A stretch of 48,754 bases of DNA, from the NCBI GenBank assembly GCA_902575715.1, contig CACGSI010000003.1, positions 1-48,754 on the forward strand, given 5' to 3'. The notes beneath the pieces were generated by a model. It was given only the letters and a program-made list of their open reading frames with translations, made no database searches and had not been told where the DNA came from. Positions 1-8,198 of this stretch are shown here, piece after piece; position 1 is the stretch's first letter; every line of letters begins with the position of its first letter. The stretch comes from an uncultured SAR324 cluster bacterium (lineage in GTDB: Bacteria; SAR324; NAC60-12). Both the position numbers and the translations under genes were made by a program.

Positions 1-259
1 GATTATTATTCTTTGAAATATATAATCTAGAAGAAAGATTCTTTTTCTAATCTTTAAATACAGATCCACACTAAATATAAATTCGATTAAGTAAGAAATT
101 TTTATTAAGAAATATATAGCATTACAGAAGTAGGTAATTTTTTTATTTCGAGAAAATTCTTTTGAGAAAAATAAAATTAAGACAATAAAAAAATATTTGT
201 CTCTTTATTTTTAACATTTTCAATAATATTTTATATTAAGTTTGTGAAAAATTTTAGTA
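1..259. other. intergenic, no gene seen
   Basis: Very AT-rich sequence with stop codons in all frames. I see no convincing open frame, RNA gene or GC-containing hairpin. It lies downstream of the minus-strand MORN gene, so it may hold that gene's terminator, but no clear stem is visible. Confidence 0.5.
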
Positions 260-1066
260 CTACTTTATTTTTTCTCCATTCAAAATCTCAATGCTTTGGT
301 GCTCATTAAAATTATAGAGTATTCCTTCCCAAGTTATCCCATCATTAAACTCTCCTATAAATTTACTCCCATTTGCTTTAGTGAGAATACCAAAACCACT
401 TATAATATCGTTATAAAATTCTCCAACATATTCTTTGCCGTTCACCCAATTATATTTACCATGACCATGTTTTTTATTTTCTTTAAATTCCCCAATATAT
501 CGATCCCCATTTTGATAAAAATAAGAACCAATTCCATTTAATTTTCCATTTAACCAATACCCGTCATATGTTTCTAGATTTTCATCTTTTTTTCCAAAAT
601 TAAATTTACCTTTACCGTGATATTTGCCGTATTTAAATTGTCCAACATAACTTCTTCCATTTGAAAAGTTTAAAGTACCTTGACCATCTTTTTTACCAAA
701 TTTAAATTCTCCTTTATATACTTGTCCATTAAACCACATAATTATCCCTCGACCATGGAATTTACCATTTTTCCATTCTCCAAAATATTTTTTTATACTA
801 TTTTCTTTATTCGTATTAAAATTTATTTCACCGATCCCATGTGGTAGATTTTGATTAATTTCTCCTTTATATTTAGTTTCATTTTTGGATTTGCTTTTCC
901 AAAACCATTGGAGTCCCCCATTATTTTTGCGAAGAAACATAACTTTTATTTTTATTTTATTTTCCTCAAAAAACTTATCTTTTGAAATTAACTCAAAGGA
1001 ATATACAATTTTGTTTAATACAAAACAAAAAAAAATTGTTATTAAATAGAAGTATAAAATTTTCAT
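260..1066 (-). CDS. secreted MORN-repeat protein
   Basis: A 268-residue protein with a hydrophobic N-terminal segment (about residues 3-23) that looks like a signal peptide. It is followed by about eight MORN repeats with the usual pattern of Y-x-G-E/Q-[FW]-x-x-G-K-x-H-G-x-G (for example YFGEWKNGKFHGRG and YVGQFKYGKYHGKG). MORN repeats form elongated beta-hairpin sheets that bind lipids or proteins; bacterial copies are often surface or periplasmic. The repeats run from about residue 65 to 250, almost to the C-terminus, so no separate catalytic domain is present. It stands alone, with gaps of more than 250 bp on both sides, so the neighbours do not suggest a role. The family call is firm; the function is unknown. 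Confidence 0.85.
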   Translation of the reverse strand: MKILYFYLITIFFCFVLNKIVYSFELISKDKFFEENKIKIKVMFLRKNNGGLQWFWKSKSKNETKYKGEINQNLPHGIGEINFNTNKENSIKKYFGEWKNGKFHGRGIIMWFNGQVYKGEFKFGKKDGQGTLNFSNGRSYVGQFKYGKYHGKGKFNFGKKDENLETYDGYWLNGKLNGIGSYFYQNGDRYIGEFKENKKHGHGKYNWVNGKEYVGEFYNDIISGFGILTKANGSKFIGEFNDGITWEGILYNFNEHQSIEILNGEKIK

Positions 1067-1573
1067 AATTAACTACTGATTTTATAATTTTATTATAATC
1101 AATAGGTCGAAAGCAAAAAATTCAAATATTTTGTTTTAAAATCTTAAGGATCTAATAGTGATAATATTTAATCAAAATCTTTCAGTTTATTAGTATCCAA
1201 AAAATCCTAACTTTTAGAAAAAAGCATTTTTCTATTAGTTTCAAATTATGTAAGGATATAGAAAAAAAATTAAAGAACAAATTAATTGAAATATTTATTC
1301 TATTTCAAGATGTTTATTTTTCAGAAGAAAAAAATTATATTCTTGATTTAGAGTAAAATTTTGAAAGACCTAATTAAAGTTAAAAAAGATTAGAAGAGAT
1401 AAAAAATTTTTTCAATTATTAAACTTTCGATTGAATTGTGAATTTTTTTAAAACACATGAATTTGGCTTTTTTAAAAATTTATCTATATTTTGTAATGGG
1501 CAAAAAATTTTTTATATATTTTGAAAAAATTTTGAATCATTTTTGAACATTAACATTTATTTTAAAAGGAAAT
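1067..1573. other. intergenic, no gene seen
   Basis: About 500 bp of roughly 80 percent A+T between the divergent MORN gene and the small membrane gene at 1574. All frames are closed at short intervals. It should hold the promoters of both genes, but no element stands out. Confidence 0.5.
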
Positions 1574-1810
1574 ATGATTAATTTAGAAAAAATTGGTAAT
1601 AAGAAAAAAAAAGATATTTTTTTGCATAATTTAATCTGGTTAGAAAAATTTCGAAGGGTAAGAAAGAAAATTTTCTCAATTTCTTTCTTGACGATGTTAG
1701 GAATTTGGATAATTGTTTATTTTCAATTCACTTCACATTTACATCATCCTGAAAATGGATATAAAAATGGTAAATTTATATGGAAAACAGTTAAAATTGT
1801 AAAAATGTAA
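1574..1810 (+). CDS. small single-pass membrane protein, hypothetical
   Basis: A 78-residue frame preceded by a purine-rich ribosome binding site (AAAAGGAAAT) about 6 nt before the ATG. The N-terminal half is strongly basic (many Lys and Arg, residues 8-36). One hydrophobic helix follows at about residues 37-53, then a short tail with a His pair. By the positive-inside rule the N-terminus is cytoplasmic. I recognise no family. Support comes from the Shine-Dalgarno site and the coherent basic-then-hydrophobic layout; it could still be a chance frame. Confidence 0.5.
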   Translation: MINLEKIGNKKKKDIFLHNLIWLEKFRRVRKKIFSISFLTMLGIWIIVYFQFTSHLHHPENGYKNGKFIWKTVKIVKM

Positions 1811-2402
1811 AATGTTTTAAAATATGAAAACAAAAATGCAATTTTGATAAATATATGTAACTTTACTTTAAATTTAAAATTATTTTGAATATCTTTTAAA
1901 AAATATTATTTAGCCAATAACTCTTTTTATTTTCGTATAAAATCCGCCAATCTATGATCAAAAAAATTAGTAAATAATATGATATTAAGTAGCAAAAAAA
2001 GTCTATAAAAAAAGGATCCTAATTTTTTTGAGTAACTATCTAAAGAACAATTTTGTTTTTTTTAAATATTTTATAAAAAAAGTATTTATTTTATGTATTT
2101 AAAAAAGGAATCTATATCGCAAATGTGACAGAAAGACAACTTTTTATAAATTTATACAAAAATATTTGTGATAGTATTTATTTAAATTTAATTTAGTCAA
2201 CTATTTTAAAAAATATCGAAAAAGTTCAATTTGGCTTTATTAATGCAAGCCAATAGTCAAAAAAGTAAAATACTTCGATAATAATTAAGAAAGTATATTG
2301 AATATCAAAACATTAAATTTGAAATAAAATTTTTTTATAATAGTGTTCATTCCTGACAATTTGAATTGATTGTGGAAAAATTTATAGATTATTGGAGATA
2401 AC
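1811..2402. other. intergenic, no gene seen
   Basis: Nearly 600 bp of AT-rich DNA with no open frame longer than about 30 codons that has a credible start. No tRNA or GC-rich structured element was seen. Confidence 0.45.
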
Positions 2403-2579
2403 ATGCAAAACTATGAAAATGAGATTATAAGCGTATTACCAGTTCGAAATAATGATGGTTGTTACCTGCAAAAAACTTATTCTGAACTGGTAAAGGAAAT
2501 TTCACCTGAAGAAATTGATGATTTGTATAGTTTTTTTGAACAATTTGAAGAAAAAAATAATCTAATGAATAAAAAATGA
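2403..2579 (+). CDS. small acidic protein, hypothetical (58 aa)
   Basis: A 58-residue protein starting MQNYENEIIS and ending NLMNKK. A GGAG ribosome binding site sits 6-9 nt before the ATG. The composition is soluble and acidic with a predicted C-terminal helix (residues about 27-55, EISPEEIDDLYSFFEQFEEK). The frame is less AT-biased than its surroundings, and a perfect AT hairpin follows the stop, which supports a real transcription unit. An overlapping open frame on the opposite strand is the weaker candidate: it has no binding site. Family unknown. Confidence 0.55.
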   Translation: MQNYENEIISVLPVRNNDGCYLQKTYSELVKEISPEEIDDLYSFFEQFEEKNNLMNKK

Positions 2580-2613
2580 TTATTTTAAATTGGGGAAACA
2601 GATATAATATTCT

Positions 2614-2641
2614 ATAAAAAATATTCAAATATATTTTTTAT
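2614..2641. terminator. AT-only bidirectional hairpin
   Basis: Perfect 11-bp inverted repeat (ATAAAAAATAT / ATATTTTTTAT, arms 2614-2624 and 2631-2641) with a 6-nt loop. It lies between the converging genes that end at 2579 and 2647. The stem contains T and A runs in both directions, so it could end transcription from either side. No G or C is present, which makes the stem weak. Confidence 0.45.
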
Positions 2642-2646
2642 AATAA

Positions 2647-3957
2647 TTAAAATCCATAGCCTATGAATACAGTCATTTCTTCACCTTCTTTCCCAGTGGC
2701 ATAATCTGCTCTGAATACCACTGAATTAAACAAAATTCTAAATCCTATCCCTGTAGAAGTCTTAAAATTTCTATAAAGTGAAGAATCATTTTTTGGTGAT
2801 ACTTGGCCAATTTCATGGAATAAAGCTAGTTGAATTCCTTCATAGACTCCTTTTTCAATAATGTAGTTAAATGGTTTCGTAAATTCCTGAAAATACATCC
2901 TATGCTCAATTCCTGCAAAAAAAGAATACTTGTCATAAAATCTGGATATAGGGTAACTTCTTAGACGATTTGGACCACCAAGAGTTGTTGCGGTAGAGTT
3001 GTTCGCCTCCGAGTCATTAAATTCGTTAAATCCTCTTATAATTCCGTTACAAATAGTCTCATTAGATAGTCTTTGCCTACTTTCAACTTTTTCTAAACAT
3101 GTTTTTTTATCCCAGACTTTTTCTTTACTTAAGGCATTCAAGACTGTTGATGAAGAGTAGAAAATATTAGCAACTAAAACATGGTTTAATTTTTGATTAG
3201 GGAAATAAGTTGTTAATGAATAATCTTCTACTCTATAGTTAGTTAGGCCTTCTCCTTCAAAGCCATAGTTTTCAAATTGGAATCTAAAACCTTTTCTAGG
3301 ATCTATTCTGTCGTCAGTTAAATCTAGTTTTAAACCTTGTCTCCTTACAAATACTCTTGTTAAATTATAATATTTAAGTAAATTTTTTATAAATTTGGCA
3401 AATTCTTCTTCTTGCTGTTGAGATGTACCTTCATTGATTATGCTTACGTCTAAAAAATCGCTATCGTCATAATTTATTTCTGGAAACGCAAGTGCATATC
3501 CGTAATATAACTCTATTTGTTTTTCAAAAAAATTAATGCTAAACTCTATAGCTCTTGCTATTGATTTACCAAATTTTAACGTAAATTCTGGCGTTTGAGA
3601 AGAGTTTGGTCCTCTTCCGAAAAATGAAAATCCACCCCTTTTGCCGTTAGCATACAATCCAGAAATTGTAAGGCGCCTTGTAAATAAGGGAACTTCTGAA
3701 ATAATGAGGCTGTCAAGCTCTATCTCGCCTCGGATTCCAAGTAAACTAAGAGTAGATCCATCTCCAATTAAATTTGTAATTGTTGCCCCAGCACCACTTC
3801 CAGATCCTAAACCTGGGACCTGATAAACAAGAGGGTATAAAAAATAAGATGATTCAAAATCACTTGTTTTTTTTCGGCGCTCTACCAATCCTTCTGATTT
3901 CAAAGAATTAGCTAATATTAGTAATATAAGTGAAAAAAATAAATATTTTTTGTACAT
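2647..3957 (-). CDS. Omp85/BamA-type outer-membrane barrel protein
   Basis: A 436-residue protein with an N-terminal signal peptide (hydrophobic residues 5-20). The sequence matches the C-terminal beta-barrel of the Omp85 (surface antigen D15) family. It has a DRIDPRKGFRF strand (the family's DTRDNPxxPxKGxR motif), a LGGPNRLRSYPISRFYDKY segment (the family's GGxxxLRGYxxxxxxD, the lid loop) and a C-terminal strand ending in phenylalanine (FIGYGF) for BAM recognition. The start and about 60 following residues are too short for POTRA domains, so this is a barrel-only member like the patatin-associated or TamA-like accessory barrels. It probably sits alone in the outer membrane. Its substrate is unknown. 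The upstream gene (ending at 4049) is a lipoprotein on the same strand, 90 bp away. Confidence 0.8.
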   Translation of the reverse strand: MYKKYLFFSLILLILANSLKSEGLVERRKKTSDFESSYFLYPLVYQVPGLGSGSGAGATITNLIGDGSTLSLLGIRGEIELDSLIISEVPLFTRRLTISGLYANGKRGGFSFFGRGPNSSQTPEFTLKFGKSIARAIEFSINFFEKQIELYYGYALAFPEINYDDSDFLDVSIINEGTSQQQEEEFAKFIKNLLKYYNLTRVFVRRQGLKLDLTDDRIDPRKGFRFQFENYGFEGEGLTNYRVEDYSLTTYFPNQKLNHVLVANIFYSSSTVLNALSKEKVWDKKTCLEKVESRQRLSNETICNGIIRGFNEFNDSEANNSTATTLGGPNRLRSYPISRFYDKYSFFAGIEHRMYFQEFTKPFNYIIEKGVYEGIQLALFHEIGQVSPKNDSSLYRNFKTSTGIGFRILFNSVVFRADYATGKEGEEMTVFIGYGF

Positions 3958-4048
3958 ACCAAAAAAAATTTTAATCCTGATAAAACTAAATCAAAATTTG
4001 GGAGAATTTATTTATTTAATTTCAAATTGACACAATTTTTTTAGTTTA

Positions 4049-4528
4049 TCAATGAATTAAAGTAGAATTCGATATCGAAGAATTAGATATAGAATCATCA
4101 GTTATCTTTTGATTTATAATAATGGAGTTTTTTATTATTGAATTAACAATAATAGAGTTTTTTATAGTGGAGTTTTTTATTATTGAATTATTAATTATTA
4201 TTGAATTTTTAAAAATTTTTGTGTTTTCAGAAATTGATGAGTTATCTATAGTAGAGTTATCTGAAACTATTGAATCGATTAGTTTGGAACAATTTTTAAT
4301 AAATGAATTTGAAACTGTAGAATTATCTAGATAAGAATTTACGATATGGGAATTATAATTTTTGGAATTATTGAACATGTGGCAATTGTTCGATGAAGTT
4401 GAGGAGGTTGTATTTTTATTACTAGATTTTGAATTATATTTTTCACCTGATAAATTATTTTCTACTCCACAACCGAAACAAATTAGCAAAAAAAATAAAT
4501 ATAACAAAGATCTAGAAACATTCTTCAT
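4049..4528 (-). CDS. lipoprotein with SxIxN pentad repeats
   Basis: A 159-residue protein with a short lipoprotein-like signal (hydrophobic residues 8-18, Cys at about 20; the lipobox CFGC is imperfect). From about residue 60 to the end it is a run of roughly 15-18 five-residue units of the form S-x-I-x-N (SIIKN, STIKN, SIIVN). A small residue two positions before a central Ile or Leu, repeating every five residues, is the geometry of pentapeptide-repeat beta-helices, though the sequence differs from the usual A(D/N)Lxx. A 21-bp DNA repeat recurs 45 bp apart (4125-4145 and 4170-4190), equal to three units, so the repeat has grown by duplication. GGAG precedes the start. Surface or periplasmic role inferred; no family recognised. 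Confidence 0.6.
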   Translation of the reverse strand: MKNVSRSLLYLFFLLICFGCGVENNLSGEKYNSKSSNKNTTSSTSSNNCHMFNNSKNYNSHIVNSYLDNSTVSNSFIKNCSKLIDSIVSDNSTIDNSSISENTKIFKNSIIINNSIIKNSTIKNSIIVNSIIKNSIIINQKITDDSISNSSISNSTLIH

Positions 4529-4805
4529 TTAAAATTCTCCAAAAAAATTTATCTCCATTCGATATTTATAAAAAACATGAAAAAACTCATGCAAGATGCA
4601 TAGAATTTGGGATATTTTTTTGGTTTTTTAAATGATTAATTAATAATTGGATTTTTCAAAAAATATATTTATCTTTTAGTTGAATTATGTTTAATGAAAA
4701 ATTAATATTCCAAAAAATTTTGGAGAGAAGAGCTAAGTAAAATAGATTTGAAAATAAAGAAATTAGATTTATAAAAATTAAATTACCTAATTAATGGATA
4801 AATAA

Positions 4806-5252
4806 TTAAAGTTTTGCTAAATCTTTTATGCTAGAGCATTTACCACCTCCTACCATAGGAGTATTGCCTTTTTTGTTTACAATATAACCTGGTAAATATG
4901 ACCACAAAAATCTTAATTTGCTGGGACTGAAACTAAAAACTTCGTAATATATATTTTGAGCTTCCCCCCATCCAAGAGCAAAATTTGAACATTGATAAAT
5001 ATCCGTTAATTTATCATACTTAAAATCATGACAACCACTAAACCCTTTTTCTCCGACAATTTTGAAATCCATTTTTATGCCTTCTAGTTTTACTGTAAAT
5101 TTTAGTTCTTTTATTTCTTTAGAAGACCAGGATTCTTTTTCTTTAACTAGTCCTGTTCTAATTTCATCAACACAATAAAAATTTTCTGCAACTAACAGAT
5201 TAGGAAGCATGAGGAAATAAATAAAAATAAAAGGGAGTGTTATTTTTTTCAT
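4806..5252 (-). CDS. secreted hypothetical protein with Cys pairs
   Basis: A 148-residue protein with a clear signal peptide (residues 1-22, cleavage after VAE or LVA) and four cysteines in the mature part, at about 27, 74, 88 and 138, which fits disulfide bonding in the periplasm. A GGAG ribosome binding site stands 6 nt before the ATG. The mature part has Trp and Tyr and no membrane segment. I do not recognise a family. It stands alone, with more than 270 bp on each side. Confidence 0.6.
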   Translation of the reverse strand: MKKITLPFIFIYFLMLPNLLVAENFYCVDEIRTGLVKEKESWSSKEIKELKFTVKLEGIKMDFKIVGEKGFSGCHDFKYDKLTDIYQCSNFALGWGEAQNIYYEVFSFSPSKLRFLWSYLPGYIVNKKGNTPMVGGGKCSSIKDLAKL

Positions 5253-5393
5253 TCGGTCTCCAAATATTTATATAAAAGTTTAAACAAATCCATGTCTTTG
5301 CGAAATCAAAAAATACAAAATTACTTTAAAAAAATTCTTTTTTAAAAGGTGCCTATAGGATGGTCTAAAAATTATCTGTGGGAAAGAGTCCTT

Positions 5394-5417
5394 AAAAAAA
5401 TAATCTCAAGGATTATT
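5394..5417 (-). terminator. hairpin followed by T-run
   Basis: Read on the minus strand: a 7-bp stem AATAATC / GATTATT with a 5-nt loop (5399-5417), directly followed by T residues (5398-5394). This is the layout of a weak intrinsic terminator. It lies 430 bp downstream of the lipoprotein gene ending at 5848 and 140 bp upstream of the gene starting at 5252. Confidence 0.35.
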
Positions 5418-5718
5418 TGCCATGGAAATTTTCTCTTTTATGAGAAAGATAATTAGAAATTAATTACACCCGAAATTATAATAATATTTTTTACAAAACT
5501 TCCAAGTAAAATCTTTTGAAAATTATATTTTTACAAAAAATTAAAATAATAGGGGAATTTTAAATTGAATTAATTTAGGGAAGAGTTTTCTCGAAGTTAA
5601 AATATTTTTAAATACCAAAAAAATGACTATTTTCCACAAAATTAAACATTATGAGATATAAACAAAGTCTAATAAATTTTTTTGTTATAAAAATAAAAAA
5701 TCTATAAATACACTAATT

Positions 5719-5788
5719 AAAAAAAAACGCGTAGTTAATAGATAGCAACAAAAAAATATTTCTTTTGCTTAAGAAACTACGCGTTTTT
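5719..5788 (-). terminator. long rod-like hairpin with T9 tail
   Basis: Perfect 14-bp arms (AAAAACGCGTAGTT at 5723-5736 and its complement at 5775-5788) separated by 38 nt. The spacer folds again on the minus strand: AGCAA pairs with TTGCT and the adjoining A-rich and T-rich parts continue the stem with a G-U wobble and one bulged G. A run of nine T follows on the minus strand (5727-5719). It begins 60 bp after the lipoprotein stop, so termination of that gene is the simple reading. The CGCG core stands out in this AT-rich DNA. Confidence 0.5.
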
Positions 5789-5847
5789 GATTTTTGAAAA
5801 TAGTAGAAAAAAATGTTATGAAAAATTTTTCATAGACTTTAGTAGTC

Positions 5848-6057
5848 CTAATCGCAATCTTTATTTAACCATGGTTTCCCTGAGATAACACAATGCCAAA
5901 CAGAGTTTGCAGAAAAAATATAACTACCATCTTTCATTTCTTTCTTATCTTCATAATAACCTAATTCGGGCCCTGCTATAGTTCCATCCGTTGTCCCGCA
6001 ACTAACAACCATCCATGTCGCCATCATTATAGAAAATAATAATAATAGCTTTTTCAT
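5848..6057 (-). CDS. small lipoprotein, hypothetical (69 aa)
   Basis: A 69-residue precursor with a lipoprotein signal: Lys-rich start, hydrophobic stretch at residues 4-17 and lipobox VVSC (Cys at about 20), so the mature lipoprotein is near 50 residues. The mature part ends with two cysteines in HCVISGKPWLNKDCD. A strong AAAGGAG site lies about 5 nt before the ATG. Size and build recall small entericidin- or osmotic-type lipoproteins, but I see no named family. A strong hairpin follows, so it is probably a single-gene unit. Confidence 0.65.
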   Translation of the reverse strand: MKKLLLLFSIMMATWMVVSCGTTDGTIAGPELGYYEDKKEMKDGSYIFSANSVWHCVISGKPWLNKDCD

Positions 6058-6687
6058 CTATCTCCTTTTTTATGGTTTTTCCATAAATTTGATGTTGTAT
6101 ATATTTATCATATAAAAATTATTTTTATGACAAAATAAAAAGTTCATACGAACATGAAGCTCCATTGGATCTATTTTTTACTTTTTTTATAAAAACAAAG
6201 AAGCCATTTTTGGATCGAACTCATGCAGGTCAATCCATATAATTTAATATCAGCAATATATATACCATTAGTAGCAAATAATTGATATTATTGATAATAA
6301 TATTATTTTGTGGTATTATATAACTTTAAATTATTATTTTTAAAAACTTCTATATTACTTATTTAAGTTAAAAATTTTAGATTTGATCTAAGCTAATTAC
6401 TATGGCTTTTACTCTAAATAATGATTATATAATATTGAAATTTATATTTTTTGTTATCTCATTTATTCAACCGGCGGATTCTTTATAAAAAAAATCATTT
6501 ATACGATTCTTTATCTAGAGTAAATTAATGACTTTTGCTTATAAGCATTGGAATTTTTATAAATGTAATAACTTTTTTTTGATCAAGAAAAGCTACTAGT
6601 AAATTTAATAAAATATTTTGTTTTCAAAAATCTTGCATTTGGCTTGAAAAAAGTAAATTCTAATATTCAAAAAAATAACTTTAAAAA
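6058..6687. other. intergenic, divergent promoter region
   Basis: A 630-bp gap between the divergent small lipoprotein and mlaA genes. It contains a perfect AT palindrome (TATTATT-GAT-AATAATA at 6286-6302) and two copies of GATTCTTTAT (near 6477 and 6503). Any of these could be operator sites, but nothing identifies a regulator. A candidate promoter for mlaA is listed separately. No open frame was accepted. Confidence 0.4.
6639..6666 (+). promoter_or_regulatory. candidate promoter of the mlaA operon
   Basis: TTGGCT (6639-6644) and TAATAT (6661-6666) are separated by 16 bp, each matching four of six sigma-70 consensus positions. The -10 box ends 21 bp before the mlaA ATG. In DNA this AT-rich, such matches also occur by chance. 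Confidence 0.25.
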
Positions 6688-7572
6688 ATGAAAAAAATAT
6701 TTCCATCTACAAAAAGTTTTTTTACAATACTTTTCATTTTATTCATAATTTTTACTTTTAAGATTGTTTTTTCACAAGAGTTAGAATCTAAATCTCCCTT
6801 TGATATTGAAGAGATAGATTTAAATGAAGATGAAGGGTTTGATGAAGGGTTTGACGAAGAGTTTGACGAAGAGTTTGACGAAGAGTTTGACGAAGAGTTT
6901 GAATCGTCACAAGAAGAAGTATTTGATCCTCTTAGCGGCTATAATTCTGTAATGACAGAATTTAATGATGGTTTTTATGTGTTTATTTTAGATCCCTTAG
7001 CACGAGGTTACCATTGGGCTATTCCTGTTTCTGCTAGGCGAGGAGTTAATAGGTTTTTTCATAATCTTTTCTTTCCTATTAGATTTGTAAATAACTTATT
7101 ACAACTTAAATTTAAGAATTCTGGTGAAGAATTACTCAGATTTTGCATAAACAGTACTGTTGGAGTTTTTGGTATTTGGGATCCAGCAAAAGCTTGGTTT
7201 GATTTAGACGCTCATGATGAAGATTTTGGGCAAACTCTTGGTTATTATGGAGTTGGTGGTGGTTTCCATGTTGTTTTGCCGTTTTTAGGTCCATCTAATT
7301 TGAGAGATATGTTTAGTTTATACCCGGATATGCAAATGGATCCAATTTACTATGTTGAGAATAGGTCATATAATCTTCCACAGCCAAAGGGAGAATTATC
7401 AGGTTATTCAAGGAAAACTCTTCAAAGTGCGCAATTGACAATTTTGAAAACAATAAATCGCGAATCACTTAGAATTGGACAATATCAAGATCTTAAAAAG
7501 GATGCAATAGAGTTATATCCTTTTTTAAGAGATGTTTATGAACAAAATCGAGCAAAACTAATTGAGGAATAA
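6688..7572 (+). CDS. mlaA: MlaA (VacJ)-family outer-membrane phospholipid transport protein
   Basis: A 294-residue protein. MlaA forms a ring in the outer membrane that removes misplaced phospholipids from the outer leaflet and passes them to MlaC. The family core is clear from about residue 78: DPLSGYNSVMTEFNDGF, then LDPLARGYHWAIP, the FFHNLFFPIRFVNNLLQ stretch, then DFGQTLGYYGVGGG and LPFLGPSNLRD. The signal peptide (residues about 10-29) ends in VFSQ without a lipobox Cys, whereas MlaA is usually a lipoprotein. Residues 48-71 are an acidic tetrapeptide repeat (DEGF then DEEF), an insert not normal for the family. mlaC follows after 5 bp and an MMPL transporter overlaps mlaC, so the three form one operon. 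Confidence 0.9.
   Translation: MKKIFPSTKSFFTILFILFIIFTFKIVFSQELESKSPFDIEEIDLNEDEGFDEGFDEEFDEEFDEEFDEEFESSQEEVFDPLSGYNSVMTEFNDGFYVFILDPLARGYHWAIPVSARRGVNRFFHNLFFPIRFVNNLLQLKFKNSGEELLRFCINSTVGVFGIWDPAKAWFDLDAHDEDFGQTLGYYGVGGGFHVVLPFLGPSNLRDMFSLYPDMQMDPIYYVENRSYNLPQPKGELSGYSRKTLQSAQLTILKTINRESLRIGQYQDLKKDAIELYPFLRDVYEQNRAKLIEE
6829..6900 (+). repeat. six 12-bp tandem repeats coding DE(G/E)F
   Basis: Six direct copies of a 12-bp unit: two of GATGAAGGGTTT, then four identical copies of GACGAAGAGTTT. They encode acidic tetrapeptides just after the MlaA signal peptide. The four identical copies suggest recent slippage and possible copy-number variation without frame loss. Confidence 0.9.
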
Positions 7573-7577
7573 AAGTT

Positions 7578-8198
7578 ATGCAAATTTTTAAAAAAATTTT
7601 TATCAGTTTTTCAATCATTTCACTGCTAATTCTAATTATTATTGGACAAAATTTTGTTTTTGCTGATGAGGTAAGTGAAATAAGAGAAATGACAAAAGAA
7701 AAAGTAGATATTGTAATAAATACTCTTAGAGATGCTAATTTGAGTAAAGAGGAAAAAAAAGAATTGATTCTAGAAACTGTGGATGCCCTATTTGATTTCG
7801 ATAGAATGGCAAAATTAAGTTTAGGTAAAAAGTATTGGAAATCCCTTTCTAAACCAGGAAGAAAAGAGTTTTCTAGGTTATTTGTAGAAAGATTAAAGCA
7901 GTCTTATCTGGATAAGCTTGATCTATATACTGATGAAGAGGTTGTGGTCGATGAAGCCAATCAAAAAAAGAAAAATAGAGTTGAAGTATTAACTTATCTT
8001 GTAAGTAAGGATGATAAAATGGAAATGAAATATAAGCTTTACAAAGATAAGAAAAAAGGGTGGCTTGTATACGATGTTGAAGTTCTTGGAGTCAGTATTG
8101 TACAAACGTATCGATCACAATTCTCTGGATATTTGAAAAAAAATTCTATGGATGAGTTGATGAATCGATTGCGCTCTTCAAAGGATTTGGGGTCTTGA
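7578..8198 (+). CDS. mlaC: MlaC (Ttg2D)-family periplasmic phospholipid carrier
   Basis: A 206-residue protein with a signal peptide (residues about 8-29, cleavage near VFA). The mature part fits the MlaC/Tol_Tol_Ttg2 family: a helical start with TKEKVDIVINTLRD, a FDFDRMAKLSLGKKYWKSLS segment (the family's hallmark FdfxrxaxxvLGxxWxxas), then the REFSRLFVERLKQSYLDKL helix and a beta half with VEVLTYLV and KKGWLVYDVEVLGVSIVQTYRSQF. MlaC carries one phospholipid across the periplasm between MlaA and an inner-membrane partner. Here that partner is encoded next door as an MMPL protein and no MlaFEDB genes are in the window. The stop codon overlaps the next start (TGATG). Confidence 0.92.
   Translation: MQIFKKIFISFSIISLLILIIIGQNFVFADEVSEIREMTKEKVDIVINTLRDANLSKEEKKELILETVDALFDFDRMAKLSLGKKYWKSLSKPGRKEFSRLFVERLKQSYLDKLDLYTDEEVVVDEANQKKKNRVEVLTYLVSKDDKMEMKYKLYKDKKKGWLVYDVEVLGVSIVQTYRSQFSGYLKKNSMDELMNRLRSSKDLGS

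Larger units (their letters stand above)
5253..5847. other. intergenic with two minus-strand hairpins
   Basis: About 600 bp without an open frame. It holds two inverted repeats described separately: a short hairpin with a T-run near 5400 and a long rod-like hairpin at 5719-5788. The DNA between them (5418-5718) is AT-rich and otherwise featureless. If the rod at 5719-5788 ends the lipoprotein transcript, the second hairpin may end a short untranslated RNA, but nothing here proves a transcript. Confidence 0.4.

Noticed and set aside
1811..2402. Search for CRISPR-like or tandem repeats in the long gaps
   Set aside because: The AT-rich gaps have many short A and T runs but no regularly spaced repeat with unique spacers anywhere in the window.
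2425..2628. 67-codon minus-strand open frame
   Set aside because: It overlaps the plus-strand 58-codon gene, has no ribosome binding site, and its product is a low-complexity Phe/Tyr sequence. The plus-strand frame has a GGAG site and a normal protein composition.
6160..6290. Short frame with WIELMQVNPYN that looked like a gene fragment
   Set aside because: No start codon with a binding site, under 30 residues, no recognisable homology; likely chance in intergenic DNA.
6465..6490. CCGGCGG resembling the conserved core of the FMN riboswitch
   Set aside because: Only that core matches. The five-stem arrangement is not there, and the downstream gene is mlaA, not a riboflavin gene; the actual rib genes at 16-19 kb lack it.
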